A stretch of 64,000 nucleotides of DNA, taken from contig OX638346.1 in the NCBI GenBank assembly GCA_951813515.1, forward strand, positions 3,713,617-3,777,616. The letters are read 5' to 3'. The stretch is from an uncultured Pseudomonadales bacterium. GTDB lineage: Bacteria > Pseudomonadota > Gammaproteobacteria > Pseudomonadales > Azotimanducaceae. The position numbers and the translations under genes were made by a program. Below the pieces are notes generated by a model that saw only the letters and a program-made list of their open reading frames with translations, was not told the origin of the DNA and searched no databases. Within the stretch, counting starts at the first letter, position 1, and each line of letters begins with the position of its first letter. Shown piece after piece: positions 45,135-54,255 of this stretch.

Positions 45135-45683
45135 TCAATAGCCGAACCGGACCACCATGGAGTCGAAATCGTAGCGTTCAGACAGTTCCGCCTTGAGGCC
45201 CTCGGCATCTTCGCGGTCGATCATTGGACCCACGGCGACGCGGGTCAGCCTGTCCGGCTTGTTCATGCTCGACAACAAGGCGTCGTAGCCGTCCGAACGC
45301 AGACGATCACGCAACGCTATGGCGCGCTCGTATTCCGCGAAGCTACCAACCTGGACCGCCCACGCATCCGCCGGCACTTCGATCGGCTCGTCCTCCGCGA
45401 CGATCACCGGTTCCCCGATCTTGACACCTGTCTCGAGCCGATAGCCCTCGGGGTCCGTCTCTGCCAGGAGTTCATCCCGACCTGCAATAGTGGAAGCGAA
45501 GTCGGGCACCGGCTCATCCTGCACGGCTTCGGCCGCACTGACATCGATGTGCTGTTCAGGCACCGGGGGCAAAGCGAGGGGTTCGAGCCCGTCCCCGTCA
45601 AAGAGCATGGGAAAGCAGATGGCCGCCACCGCAAGCAGGAAAACGGTCCCGGTAACCCGGTATCGAGTTCGGTCGTTCAGCAT
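45135..45683 (-). CDS. SPOR-domain protein (DedD-like)
   Basis: A 182-residue cell-division-associated protein. One N-terminal membrane helix (YRVTGTVFLLAVAAICFPML, about 8-27) anchors a proline- and acid-rich periplasmic linker and a C-terminal SPOR domain (WAVQVGSFAEYERAIALRDRLRSDGYDALL...VAVGP, about 108-182) that binds denuded glycan at the septum. E. coli DedD (220) sits in the same folC-dedD-cvpA order. A shorter linker explains the length. Confidence 0.92.
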   Translation of the reverse strand: MLNDRTRYRVTGTVFLLAVAAICFPMLFDGDGLEPLALPPVPEQHIDVSAAEAVQDEPVPDFASTIAGRDELLAETDPEGYRLETGVKIGEPVIVAEDEPIEVPADAWAVQVGSFAEYERAIALRDRLRSDGYDALLSSMNKPDRLTRVAVGPMIDREDAEGLKAELSERYDFDSMVVRFGY

Positions 45684-45743
45684 CGGCCGCAGCTAGCCCG
45701 CCAGTATGCGCAGAGTGCCTGCAAATCGGAGCGGGGGCTTGGG

Positions 45744-46973
45744 TCAGTTTGCACGGATCAGTTCTTGGCGCGCACCGGCAACGGTATCGAACGAACCGAG
45801 CACGAGGATAACATCGTTTGCCTCCGTAGTAGATAGCGCGTACCGGATGGCGTCGCGAATCCGGGGCTGACGCTCGTGTCCGATACGCAGCCGTTCGCCC
45901 AGTTCGTCTGCGTTCAATCCCCTCGACGCCACGTTGTCGGTCAGCACCCAACGGTCCACGCAATCCGAGAGGGCGGCCACAACGCCGGCATGGTCCTTGT
46001 CTTCGAGCAATCCGAGAATCGCGCAGGCGACGCGCGTATCCAGCCTTTCGCGCAGAAACCGCGCCGCATCGGGGTTGTGCGCGACATCCAGGATCCAGCG
46101 GCGGTCGAAGCGGAAGATGCGTTCGTCGCGACCCGGAACCGTGGCCTGTCGACATGCCTCGACGACGGCCGCCGAATCGAAGTCCGGTTCGATCATGGCG
46201 AAGGCCTGCAGGGCCGCCGCGGCATTGTCCGCCGCCACCTTCGGACGTTCTCCGACCCGGAGCCGGCGGCCATTGCGCAGCTCGATGCTCCAGCCGCGCG
46301 CGTCATCGACGAGGCGATAGTCGACGCCATTCCTGGTGAGCGGCGCCTTGAGTTCCGCCGCGCGTTGGCAAACGGAATCCGGCACGTCGTGGGCACCAAA
46401 GATCACCGGTCGCCCGGGGCGCATCACACCGGCTTTCTCCGCGCCGATCGCTTCGAGGCCGGTGCCGAGATAGTCCTGGTGGTCGAGGCCGATGCTCGTG
46501 ATCACCGCGACGTCCGCATCGACGATGTTGACCGCGTCCAGGCGTCCCCCGAGCCCCACCTCAAGCACCGCCGCGTCCACGTCGCGGTCACGGAACACGC
46601 GAAACGCCGCCAGGATCGCGTATTCGAAGTAGGTGAGCGCAACGCCGCGACGCGCGCTCTCCACGCGTTCGAATGCCGCCACGATCTCATCATCTCCGAT
46701 CTCTTCGCCATCGACGCGAATGCGCTCGTTGAATCGTACGAGGTGCGGCGAAAGGGTGGTCCCGACGGTACGGCCGGAGGCCCGCAGTAGCTGTTCGAGA
46801 AAAACTGCGGTGGACCCCTTGCCGTTGGTCCCCGCCACGACGAAGTTGACCGGCGCCGGCGGATTCACATCGGCGCGGGCGGCGACTTCCGCGACGGGCG
46901 CCAGACCACGCGCAACGGTCTTCGGATGTTCGACGCCGATGCGGTCCAGCCAACCCGCGAGGTTGGACTTCAT
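45744..46973 (-). CDS. folC: Folylpolyglutamate/dihydrofolate synthase
   Basis: A 409-residue bifunctional ligase adding glutamate to dihydropteroate and to folates. The P-loop GTNGKGSTAVFLEQLL (about 48), the SPHLVRFNERI loop and the C-terminal LDVAHNPDA (about 298) are all present. Its ATG overlaps the trpA TGA (ATGA). In most related gammaproteobacteria accD lies between the trp genes and folC; here there is no room for it. Confidence 0.96.
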   Translation of the reverse strand: MKSNLAGWLDRIGVEHPKTVARGLAPVAEVAARADVNPPAPVNFVVAGTNGKGSTAVFLEQLLRASGRTVGTTLSPHLVRFNERIRVDGEEIGDDEIVAAFERVESARRGVALTYFEYAILAAFRVFRDRDVDAAVLEVGLGGRLDAVNIVDADVAVITSIGLDHQDYLGTGLEAIGAEKAGVMRPGRPVIFGAHDVPDSVCQRAAELKAPLTRNGVDYRLVDDARGWSIELRNGRRLRVGERPKVAADNAAAALQAFAMIEPDFDSAAVVEACRQATVPGRDERIFRFDRRWILDVAHNPDAARFLRERLDTRVACAILGLLEDKDHAGVVAALSDCVDRWVLTDNVASRGLNADELGERLRIGHERQPRIRDAIRYALSTTEANDVILVLGSFDTVAGARQELIRAN

Positions 46974-47776
46974 ATCGTGTCGATGGCGTCCCGCAATACG
47001 CCCGCTTGCGCCTGCAGCGCCGAGGGGATGCCCTCGGGGTCCGCCGCGTGATCTCCCATGATGTCCACCAGCAGGCTTCCGACAACGATGCCGTCGGCGA
47101 CCCGGGCCACGGCGCGGGCCGACTCCGCATCCCTTATGCCGAAGCCGACCTGGACCGGCAGATGGCAGACCTTCCGTAACGTCGAAATGTTGCGTTCGAC
47201 ATCCACCGTATCGAGGTGATGGGCACCGGTCACGCCCTTCAGTGACACGTAGTATATGAACCCGCTGGCGCGCTCCAGGATCCCCAGCGCCCGCACCAGG
47301 GTCGTCGTCGGCGCCACCAGGAAGATCAGGTCGATGCCCTGGCGCGCCAGCGCTTCCTGTGCCGCCGCGGCCTCTTCTGGCGGCAGGTTCACCAGGATCA
47401 GCCCGTCGATACCGGCTTCCCCCGCCCTCGCGGCGAACGTCTCGTACCCCATGCGCATGACGGAGTTGACGTACCCCATGAGGACCACTGGCGTCGAGCC
47501 GTCCGCCTTGCGGAATTCCGCTGCCATTTCCAGAATCCTCGACAGCGTCACGCCGCTTGCCAGTGCACGCTCGGACGATCTCTGAACGGACGGACCTTCC
47601 GCCTCGGGATCCGAGAACGGCATGCCCAGTTCAAGAATGTCCGCACCGCCCCTGACAAGGGCGTGCAGCGCCGGCACCGTCGCGTCAGGCGTGGGGTCCC
47701 CCGCGGTGATGAATGCCGTCAAGGCCTTCCTGTCCGCAGCTCCGCAAGCCGCCAGTGTTTCGGCGATGCGGCTCAC
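46970..47776 (-). CDS. trpA: Tryptophan synthase alpha subunit
   Basis: A 268-residue TrpA that cleaves indole-3-glycerol phosphate and passes indole to TrpB. GTG 47776 overlaps the trpB stop (GTGA). The catalytic Glu49 (ELGMPFSDP) is present. The second catalytic acid, Asp60 in the E. coli enzyme (LADGP), is Glu60 here (EAEGP). The Phe22/Thr24 entry FITAGDPTPD and the YYVSLKGVTGA and QVGFGIRDAE blocks are normal. The replacement is conservative, and the context (intact trpF, trpB) argues for a working enzyme. The longer open frame upstream is antisense to nothing and reads out of frame through trpB. Confidence 0.95.
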   Translation of the reverse strand: MSRIAETLAACGAADRKALTAFITAGDPTPDATVPALHALVRGGADILELGMPFSDPEAEGPSVQRSSERALASGVTLSRILEMAAEFRKADGSTPVVLMGYVNSVMRMGYETFAARAGEAGIDGLILVNLPPEEAAAAQEALARQGIDLIFLVAPTTTLVRALGILERASGFIYYVSLKGVTGAHHLDTVDVERNISTLRKVCHLPVQVGFGIRDAESARAVARVADGIVVGSLLVDIMGDHAADPEGIPSALQAQAGVLRDAIDTI

Positions 47777-48987
47777 AGTTCGATCCCATCGAGTCGGGCG
47801 ACGGTGTTGATATCCTTGTCGCCGCGTCCGGAGAGATTCACGATGACAATCTCGTCGGCGGACCGCTGTCGCGCTTCCCGCGCGACCCACGCCACGGCGT
47901 GGCTTGATTCCAGGGCGGGCAGGATACCCTCGGTTCGGTTCAGCAGCCGAAAGCCCTGAAGCGCTTCGTCGTCGGTGACGGCCGTATAGCGGGCGCGGCC
48001 GATATCCTTCCAGTACGAGTGTTCCGGCCCGACGCCGGGATAATCGAGCCCCGCCGAGATGGAGTGCGTCTGCATGATCTGGCCGTCTTCGTCCTGCATC
48101 AGGTACGTGTATTGCCCGTGCAGGACGCCGGGCGTTCCCGCGTTCAAAGGCGCCGCATGCCGCGCCGTCGCGAGGCCCAGGCCCGCCGCTTCGACGCCGA
48201 CCATATCGACGTTCTCGTCGTCGACGAACGGATAGAACAGCCCCATGGCGTTCGATCCGCCGCCGATGCAGGCCACGAGCAGGTCCGGCAGGCGACCTTC
48301 CAGGCGAAGGCACTGCTCTCGCGCCTCCTGCCCGATCACCGCCTGGAAATCCCGCACCATCATGGGATAGGGATGTGGTCCGGCAACGCTTCCGATGATG
48401 TAGTGCGTCGTATCGACATTGGTGACCCAATCGCGCATTGCCTCGTTCATCGCGTCCTTGAGCGTCTTCGAACCGGAATTGACCGGCACCACCTGCGCGC
48501 CCAGCATTTTCATGCGGTAGACGTTGGCGCTTTGCCGGGCGATGTCCTCCGAGCCCATGTATACGCTGCAGTCGAGGCCGATACGGGCCGCCACGGTCGC
48601 GGTGGCGACTCCGTGCTGGCCAGCCCCGGTTTCAGCGATGATGCGCGGCTTGCCCATGCGTTTCGCGAGCAGCGCCTGGCCCACCGTATTGTTGATCTTG
48701 TGCGCGCCCGTGTGGCTGAGATCTTCTCGCTTCAGGTAGATCTTCGCCCCGCCCAGTTCCGACGTGAGGCGCGCCGCATGGTAAAGGGGCGTCGGCCTGC
48801 CAACGTAGTTCGCGAGATCGTCGGCCAGTTCGCGCTGGAATTCTTCATCGTCCTTGACCGACTCGTAGAGCGATGTCAACTGTTCGAGCGCGTATACCAG
48901 GGTTTCCGCGACGAAACGGCCGCCATAGGGGCCGAACCGCCCTTCCGGCCCCGGTTGCCGATACGGAGACTTATTCGATCCCGACAC
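47773..48987 (-). CDS. trpB: Tryptophan synthase beta subunit
   Basis: A 404-residue PLP enzyme joining indole to serine. The Schiff-base Lys is in LSHTGAHKINN (about 94), Glu in AETGAGQHG, and the PLP phosphate loop is GGGSNAMG (about 236). Start GTG 48987 has GAGG 6 bases upstream and yields the usual MSGSNKSPYRQP; ATG 48999 is possible. Both start inside the trpF 3' end, so trpF, trpB and trpA are translationally coupled. trpE, D and C are elsewhere. Confidence 0.96.
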   Translation of the reverse strand: MSGSNKSPYRQPGPEGRFGPYGGRFVAETLVYALEQLTSLYESVKDDEEFQRELADDLANYVGRPTPLYHAARLTSELGGAKIYLKREDLSHTGAHKINNTVGQALLAKRMGKPRIIAETGAGQHGVATATVAARIGLDCSVYMGSEDIARQSANVYRMKMLGAQVVPVNSGSKTLKDAMNEAMRDWVTNVDTTHYIIGSVAGPHPYPMMVRDFQAVIGQEAREQCLRLEGRLPDLLVACIGGGSNAMGLFYPFVDDENVDMVGVEAAGLGLATARHAAPLNAGTPGVLHGQYTYLMQDEDGQIMQTHSISAGLDYPGVGPEHSYWKDIGRARYTAVTDDEALQGFRLLNRTEGILPALESSHAVAWVAREARQRSADEIVIVNLSGRGDKDINTVARLDGIEL

Positions 48988-49606
48988 GTCGCACCTCATC
49001 CATGAACGCCCGCACCCTGGCGGGACTCTTTACGCCCTTCTCTTCACCTTCGACCCCGCTGCTCACATCGACGCCGTAGGGACGCAGCCGGCGAATCGCA
49101 GCGCCGACGTTCTCCGGTGTCAGTCCGCCCGCTAGCACGAGCGGCTTGCCCGAACTTGCCGGCCACAGCGACCAGTCGAACGTCCGGCCGATCCCTCCCT
49201 TCGCGGCGGGGTCGAACGTGTCGAGCATGAATCCCGCCGCGGAGCCGTATTCCCGCTCCAGCGCTGCCATGTCTACGGGTCCGGGTTCCCGAACGCTGAC
49301 GACCTTCGTGTAAGGAACGCCGAATCGTTCGCAAGCGGCCCGCGGTTCGTCGCCATGGAACTGCAGAAGCCCGAGGGGCACCTCCCGCAGCACCGCTTCG
49401 ATCCGCGCAGGTTCGGCGTCCACAAAAATGCCGACCGGCGTTACGAAGGGCGGCAGCGAAGCCACGATATCTCGCGCCACGCGCGCGTCCACGCACCGCG
49501 GGCTTCCCGGAAAGAAGTTCAGGCCAATGGCGTCGCAACCCGCGGCGGCTGCCAGGGCAGCATCGCCCACGGAAGTGATCCCGCAGATTTTCGCCCTTGC
49601 GCGCAT
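48971..49606 (-). CDS. trpF: Phosphoribosylanthranilate isomerase
   Basis: A 211-residue monofunctional TrpF barrel. The catalytic Cys is in AKICGIT (C8) and the catalytic Asp in MLDTFDP (about 130). GLNFFPGSPR, QFHGDEP and LAGGLTPENV are present. It is not fused to TrpC, unlike in enterics. It lies between truA and trpB as in pseudomonads and relatives. Confidence 0.96.
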   Translation of the reverse strand: MRARAKICGITSVGDAALAAAAGCDAIGLNFFPGSPRCVDARVARDIVASLPPFVTPVGIFVDAEPARIEAVLREVPLGLLQFHGDEPRAACERFGVPYTKVVSVREPGPVDMAALEREYGSAAGFMLDTFDPAAKGGIGRTFDWSLWPASSGKPLVLAGGLTPENVGAAIRRLRPYGVDVSSGVEGEEKGVKSPARVRAFMDEVRRVGIE

Positions 49607-49641
49607 TCAGACTGGCACCTGGCAAAACGGTTGATTCTACG

Positions 49642-50433
49642 TCACAGCAGCGTCGGCGGAGGACGATAGGCGATATCCAGGTCCGGGTAGCTGACCTGCA
49701 CGAGGTACAGCCCTTCCGCTGCCGCCGTCGGCGCCGCTCTCGTCCTGTCCTTGCGCGCCAGCAACCGCGCAAGGTACCCGGCGTCTTTTTCGCCGACGCC
49801 GACGCGTCGCAGACTGCCCGCGATATTGCGCACCATCCGCAGCAGGAACGCATTGGCGGCAATGTCGAGGACGACCTGGGCTCCGCGACGGTAGACCGAC
49901 ACCGCCTGAACGCAACGGTATGGCGTGTTGGACTGGCATCCCGCCGCACGGAAAGAGGTGAAGTCCTGTTCGCCCAGCAAGCAGTCCGCTGCCCTGGACA
50001 TGGCCGCCTCGTCAAGGCGTCCGCGGGACCACGCCACTTTGCCGCGCAGCAGTGCGGGCGCTGTTTCCGACTCGTGGAAGATGTAAACATAGCGTCGCGC
50101 CACAGCGTCGAAACGGGCGTTGAATCCACCGGCCACCCGGCGCGCCCAGGTGACCGCGACCGCCTCTTCCAGGAGCGAGTTGGCGCCCCGGCGCCAGGCT
50201 TCGAGCGGTCTCTCGGCATGGGTCGAGAAGCTGACGACCTGTTGCGTCGCGTGCACGCCGGTATCGGTCCGTCCCGCGGCAGTAACGCGGATAGACTCGG
50301 CGGCAACCTCCGAAAGCGCTGACTCCAGCGTCTGCTGAACTGTCGGAACGCCCCGCTGCGCCTGGAATCCGTGGAACGCGCCGCCGTCGTACTCGAGTCC
50401 CAGTGCGACGGTCGCGCCAAGGCCAGACGTCAC
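49642..50433 (-). CDS. truA: tRNA pseudouridine(38-40) synthase
   Basis: A 263-residue TruA that makes pseudouridine at positions 38-40 of tRNA. The catalytic Asp lies in AGRTDTGVHATQQVVSF (about 55). LEYDGGAFHGFQ at the N terminus and the C-terminal FLLRMVRNIAGSL block are family features. Its ATG overlaps the stop of the fimV-like gene. Confidence 0.96.
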   Translation of the reverse strand: MTSGLGATVALGLEYDGGAFHGFQAQRGVPTVQQTLESALSEVAAESIRVTAAGRTDTGVHATQQVVSFSTHAERPLEAWRRGANSLLEEAVAVTWARRVAGGFNARFDAVARRYVYIFHESETAPALLRGKVAWSRGRLDEAAMSRAADCLLGEQDFTSFRAAGCQSNTPYRCVQAVSVYRRGAQVVLDIAANAFLLRMVRNIAGSLRRVGVGEKDAGYLARLLARKDRTRAAPTAAAEGLYLVQVSYPDLDIAYRPPPTLL

Positions 50434-51371
50434 TCCATTCGACCCAGGAGTTCCTCTGCTTCGCGCCGCTCGGCGTCGCTGCCTTCCGCCAGCACTTCTT
50501 CGAGAACCTCGCGAGCCTGCTCCGTTCGGCCCATGTCGACAAAGGCGCGCGCAAGATTCAGCTTGGTGGACGACGCGTACTCATCGGATGCTACGTCCGG
50601 CGCCAGCCGGCCGGTCGCTATCCGCCTGGCTCCACGCGGCTGCGGTGCCGACTCTGCCGTGCCCTCCCGGCCGCCTCGAAACCTCATGTACAAGAAGGCG
50701 ATAACAACCACGAGAAGCGCGGCGAGGGCAACTCCCGTCACCACGTTCCTGCGCGTCGCCTCGGCGTCGTCCCCAGACTGGGCGGCGGCCAACTGCTTCT
50801 CGCCTTCCGCAATTCGGCGGCGCATCGTCGAGATCTGAGCCTCCAGCGCCTCGTTCTTCGCGGTGGCGACATCTAGTTCCGTCCGCACAGCTTCCAGGCG
50901 CTCCTCCAGTTCCGCGTTGCGCAGAACGAGCTGCCCGGGATCTTCTACTCCGATGTCGGGCTCGGGGACCGGTTCTTCAAGAACAGTCTCCTCCCATGCA
51001 GGAGTGGGCGCTTCCTCCGGCAGGGTGTCCGGTTCCGGCATCTCCTCGACCATCGGCGTTTCCGTCGCAACTGCCGTGGTCGGAACCTTGAGCACCACGC
51101 CGCGCATCAACCGGTTGGGGTCGCCCTCGAGAAACGCATGCGGATTCATCCGTTGCAGGGCGGACACCGTTTCCGTCAACGTCAATCCATCCGGCCGCAC
51201 TTCCCTGGCGATGGACCAGAGCGTGTCGTTCGGCGTGGTTGGCCCGTAGGTACCCGCTTCCAACGTTCCGGCTTCCACCGGGGCCAGGTCGATTTCCTGC
51301 GGATCCGCCGGCGCTTCTCCCGCCACTTGTCCGGCAGCGAGGCACAGGCCTACCATCCCCAGCCACTTCAT
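50430..51371 (-). CDS. fimV: FimV-like peptidoglycan-binding/polar protein
   Basis: A 313-residue short FimV homologue. ATG 51371 (AAGGA upstream) opens a signal peptide MKWLGMVGLCLAAGQVAGE. A FimV/LysM-like periplasmic module follows (TYGPTTPNDTLWSIAREVRPDGLTLTETVSALQRMNPHAF...GVVLKVP, about 45-105), then an acidic linker, a coiled coil (about 150-195), a membrane helix (VVTGVALAALLVVVIAFLYM, about 212) and the cytoplasmic FimV C-terminal TPR-like motif (KLNLARAFVDMGRTEQAREVLEEVL). Pseudomonas FimV is about 900 residues; the order of modules is kept but the middle is much reduced. Pole organisation or type IV pili are inferred roles. Confidence 0.82.
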   Translation of the reverse strand: MKWLGMVGLCLAAGQVAGEAPADPQEIDLAPVEAGTLEAGTYGPTTPNDTLWSIAREVRPDGLTLTETVSALQRMNPHAFLEGDPNRLMRGVVLKVPTTAVATETPMVEEMPEPDTLPEEAPTPAWEETVLEEPVPEPDIGVEDPGQLVLRNAELEERLEAVRTELDVATAKNEALEAQISTMRRRIAEGEKQLAAAQSGDDAEATRRNVVTGVALAALLVVVIAFLYMRFRGGREGTAESAPQPRGARRIATGRLAPDVASDEYASSTKLNLARAFVDMGRTEQAREVLEEVLAEGSDAERREAEELLGRME

Positions 51372-51454
51372 TACCCGCGTCCTTGCCCACGTCCCGACGG
51401 TGTATTGCCCCCGCCCAATCCGGTCCATGCCTGCCTCCATCCCGCACTCTCCCG

Positions 51455-52477
51455 CTATGCCGCCAGTTTCGGCAGCAGGTGTTCGGCGATCTGGATGCTG
51501 TTGAGCGCGGCACCCTTTCGCACGTTGTCTGACACTATCCATAGATTCAGTCCATTCGGGTGAGAAATGTCCTCTCGAATTCGGCCTACGTAGACCGAAT
51601 CGTTGCCGGCCGCGTCCCCGAAAGCGGTGGGATAGCCAGCGTCCTCTCGCTCGTCGATCACCGTGACGCCTTCCGCGGCTGCCAGCAAGTCCTTGGCGTG
51701 TTCGGCCGAAATGGGCGCCTGGGTCTCGATGTGCACCGCCTCCGAGTGACCATAGAACACCGGGATTCTGACGCAGGTCGGATTCACGAGGATATCCTCG
51801 TCGTCAAAGATCTTCTGCGTCTCCCAGACCATCTTCATCTCTTCGATGGTATAGCCGTTGTCCTGAAAGTCGTTGATCTGCGGGATCGCATTGAAGGCGA
51901 TCTGCACGGGGTGCACGTCAAGCTCGGCATCCTGGCCGTTCAGCAGGTTCGCCGTCTGGCCCGCGAGTTCGGACACCCCGCGCGCGCCGGCGCCCGACAC
52001 GGCCTGGTAGGTGGCGACGTTGATGCGCGAGATGCCCACGGCGTCGTAAATCGGCTTGAGCGCCACCACCATCTGGATCGTCGAGCAGTTGGGATTGGCA
52101 ATGATCCCGCGCGCCGAATAGCCGTCGATGTAATCCGGGTTCACCTCGGGCACGATCAGCGGCACGTCATCGTCGTAGCGGAACTTCGAGGTGTTGTCGA
52201 TTACGACCGCACCCGCCGCAGCCGCTCGCGGCGCGTGCTCCTCGCTGACCGAGCCGCCGGCCGAAAACAGCCCGATCTGGATGTCCTCGAAATCGAAGTC
52301 TTCGAGCACCTCGACCCGGTGGGACTTGCCGCAGTACTGCAGGCGCTTGCCGGCAGACCGAGGGCTCGCGAGCAACACGAGCCGGCCTACCGGAAATCCG
52401 CGTTCCTCGAGGACCTCTCGCATCGCCTCGCCCACGGCGCCCGTGGCGCCCGCTACGGCTACGTTGATTTTTTCCAC
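51455..52477 (-). CDS. asd: Aspartate-semialdehyde dehydrogenase
   Basis: A 340-residue NADP enzyme of the lysine/threonine/methionine and peptidoglycan precursor pathway. GATGAVGEAM (about 10) binds NADP, the catalytic Cys is in ANPNCSTIQ (about 130), and RIPVFYGHSEAVHIE carries the substrate-binding Arg and catalytic His. The position between leuB and fimV is the conserved gammaproteobacterial one. Confidence 0.96.
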   Translation of the reverse strand: MEKINVAVAGATGAVGEAMREVLEERGFPVGRLVLLASPRSAGKRLQYCGKSHRVEVLEDFDFEDIQIGLFSAGGSVSEEHAPRAAAAGAVVIDNTSKFRYDDDVPLIVPEVNPDYIDGYSARGIIANPNCSTIQMVVALKPIYDAVGISRINVATYQAVSGAGARGVSELAGQTANLLNGQDAELDVHPVQIAFNAIPQINDFQDNGYTIEEMKMVWETQKIFDDEDILVNPTCVRIPVFYGHSEAVHIETQAPISAEHAKDLLAAAEGVTVIDEREDAGYPTAFGDAAGNDSVYVGRIREDISHPNGLNLWIVSDNVRKGAALNSIQIAEHLLPKLAA

Positions 52478-52504
52478 GCGATTTCTCCCTGGACTCCGGG
52501 TCGA

Positions 52505-53608
52505 CTAGACCGGCTCGTCCGTGGTGGCAGGGTCTCCGGCCAATGCCGCGATCACGGCATCGGCCATTTCGTCGGTGCCGACGCGGCGCAGATGCTCGCC
52601 GCCGCTCTCGGGAAATATATCAGCCGTGCGCAAACCGTCGTCAAGCACGTCGGCAACGGCCGATTCCATGCGGTCAGCGGCCGTAACCGCATTCAGGCTA
52701 TAGCGCAACATCATGGCCGCCGACATGATCGTAGCGAGGGGGTTCGCGATATTGCGGCCCGCGATATCCGGGGCGGTACCGTGCACGGGTTCGTACATGC
52801 CCTGGTCGCCCGCGTTGAGCGACGCCGAGGGGAGCATCCCCAGCGATCCCGTCAGCATCGCGGCCACGTCCGAAAGGATATCGCCGAACATGTTGCCGGT
52901 GACCACCACGTCGAACTGTTTCGGTTCCCGCACGAGTTGCATGCCGGCGTTGTCGACGTACATGTGCGACAGTTCCACGTCGGGATAGTCACCCGCGACC
53001 TCGCAGACGACATCGCGCCAAAGCTGGGTCACCTCCAGTATGTTGGCCTTGTCCACCGAGGTCAGCCGACCGCGACGCTTGCGCGCGAGATCGAACGCGA
53101 CACGCGCGACACGTTCTATTTCACGCTCGTCGTAGACGAGGGTATTGAATCCGCGCCTGCCGCCGTTTCCGACCTCGACGCCACGCGGCTCCCCGAAGTA
53201 GATGCCGCCGGTCAGTTCACGCACGATCAGGATATCGAGCCCCGCGACGAGTTCCGGCTTCAGGGACGACGCCTGCGCGAGCGGCTCGAACAGGATCGCC
53301 GGACGCAGGTTGGCGAACACGTCCAGGCCAGACCGCAAGCCGAGCAAGGCGCGCTCAGGGCGCTGGTCCATGGGCAGGTCGTCCCATTTGGGGCCGCCGA
53401 CGGCTCCGAGCAGCACGGCGTCCGCCTGCCTCGCGGCTTCGAGCGCGTCGGGCGGCAGCGGAGTCCCGTGGCGATCTATGGCTATCCCGCCGACCTCCGC
53501 GTATTGGAAGTCGATCGCCGCATCCACGTGCTCGAGTACCCGAACCACGTGCGGCATGATCTCCGCGCCAATCCCATCCCCTGGCAGCACCAGCACATTC
53601 GCGCTCAT
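52505..53608 (-). CDS. leuB: 3-isopropylmalate dehydrogenase
   Basis: A 367-residue enzyme of leucine synthesis. LPGDGIGAEIMP, RELTGGIYFG (catalytic Tyr), SVDKANIL (catalytic Lys) and the NAD-binding HGTAPDIAG are clear. ATG 53608 overlaps the leuD TGA (ATGA); the frame upstream of it is not LeuB. leuA is not in the window. Confidence 0.97.
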   Translation of the reverse strand: MSANVLVLPGDGIGAEIMPHVVRVLEHVDAAIDFQYAEVGGIAIDRHGTPLPPDALEAARQADAVLLGAVGGPKWDDLPMDQRPERALLGLRSGLDVFANLRPAILFEPLAQASSLKPELVAGLDILIVRELTGGIYFGEPRGVEVGNGGRRGFNTLVYDEREIERVARVAFDLARKRRGRLTSVDKANILEVTQLWRDVVCEVAGDYPDVELSHMYVDNAGMQLVREPKQFDVVVTGNMFGDILSDVAAMLTGSLGMLPSASLNAGDQGMYEPVHGTAPDIAGRNIANPLATIMSAAMMLRYSLNAVTAADRMESAVADVLDDGLRTADIFPESGGEHLRRVGTDEMADAVIAALAGDPATTDEPV

Positions 53609-54243
53609 GTCTGGAACACCCACGGTGCGCGCTGCCTGTGTTGCTGCTCGAAGGCGCGAATCGCCGCCTCGCACTCCAGCGACAGCCCAATGTCGTCGAG
53701 ACCGCTCAGCAACCGCTGCTTGTGTTGACGACCGATGTCGAACCGCCACGATGCGCCATCATCCGCCGTCACGCATTGTCGTTGCAGGTCCACCTCCAGC
53801 TCGAACCCCCGCGCCTGGACGCGTTCGAACAACGCATCGATCTCGTCGGCTGCGAGCACGACCAGGAGCAACCCGTTGTTGGCGCTGTTGGTGGAGAAGA
53901 TATCGGCGAAACTCGGGGCGATCACGCAGCGAAAACCGTATTCCATCAGCGCCCACACGGCATGTTCGCGGCTTGAACCGCAGCCGAAGTTGTCCCGCGC
54001 GATGAGTATGCTGGCGCCCTGGTAGCGCGCCGCATTGAGCACGAAATCCGGGTTCAGTTGCCGCTCGTTCAGCGTCTTGCCCATGTCGCCCTCGTCGAGA
54101 TAGCGCCATGCGTCGAACAGGTTGTCCCCGAAGCCGGTACGTCGAATCGACTTCAGGAACTGTTTCGGGATGATCTGGTCGGTATCGACGTTCGCCCTGT
54201 CCATGGGCGCGACCAATCCCTTGTGAATATCAAAACTCTCCAC
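53605..54243 (-). CDS. leuD: Isopropylmalate isomerase small subunit
   Basis: A 212-residue partner of LeuC. It starts MESFDIHKGLVAPMDRANVDTDQIIPKQFLK and contains the substrate-binding NFGCGSSREHAVWAL (about 87-101). Length matches E. coli (201). It lies 12 bp after leuC and overlaps leuB. Confidence 0.97.
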   Translation of the reverse strand: MESFDIHKGLVAPMDRANVDTDQIIPKQFLKSIRRTGFGDNLFDAWRYLDEGDMGKTLNERQLNPDFVLNAARYQGASILIARDNFGCGSSREHAVWALMEYGFRCVIAPSFADIFSTNSANNGLLLVVLAADEIDALFERVQARGFELEVDLQRQCVTADDGASWRFDIGRQHKQRLLSGLDDIGLSLECEAAIRAFEQQHRQRAPWVFQT

Positions 54244-54255
54244 GAGAACCTCCGG

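Noticed and set aside
51560..53728. A 722-codon open frame on the + strand opposite asd and leuB
   Set aside because: It mirrors two well-conserved genes on the minus strand and has no domain character.
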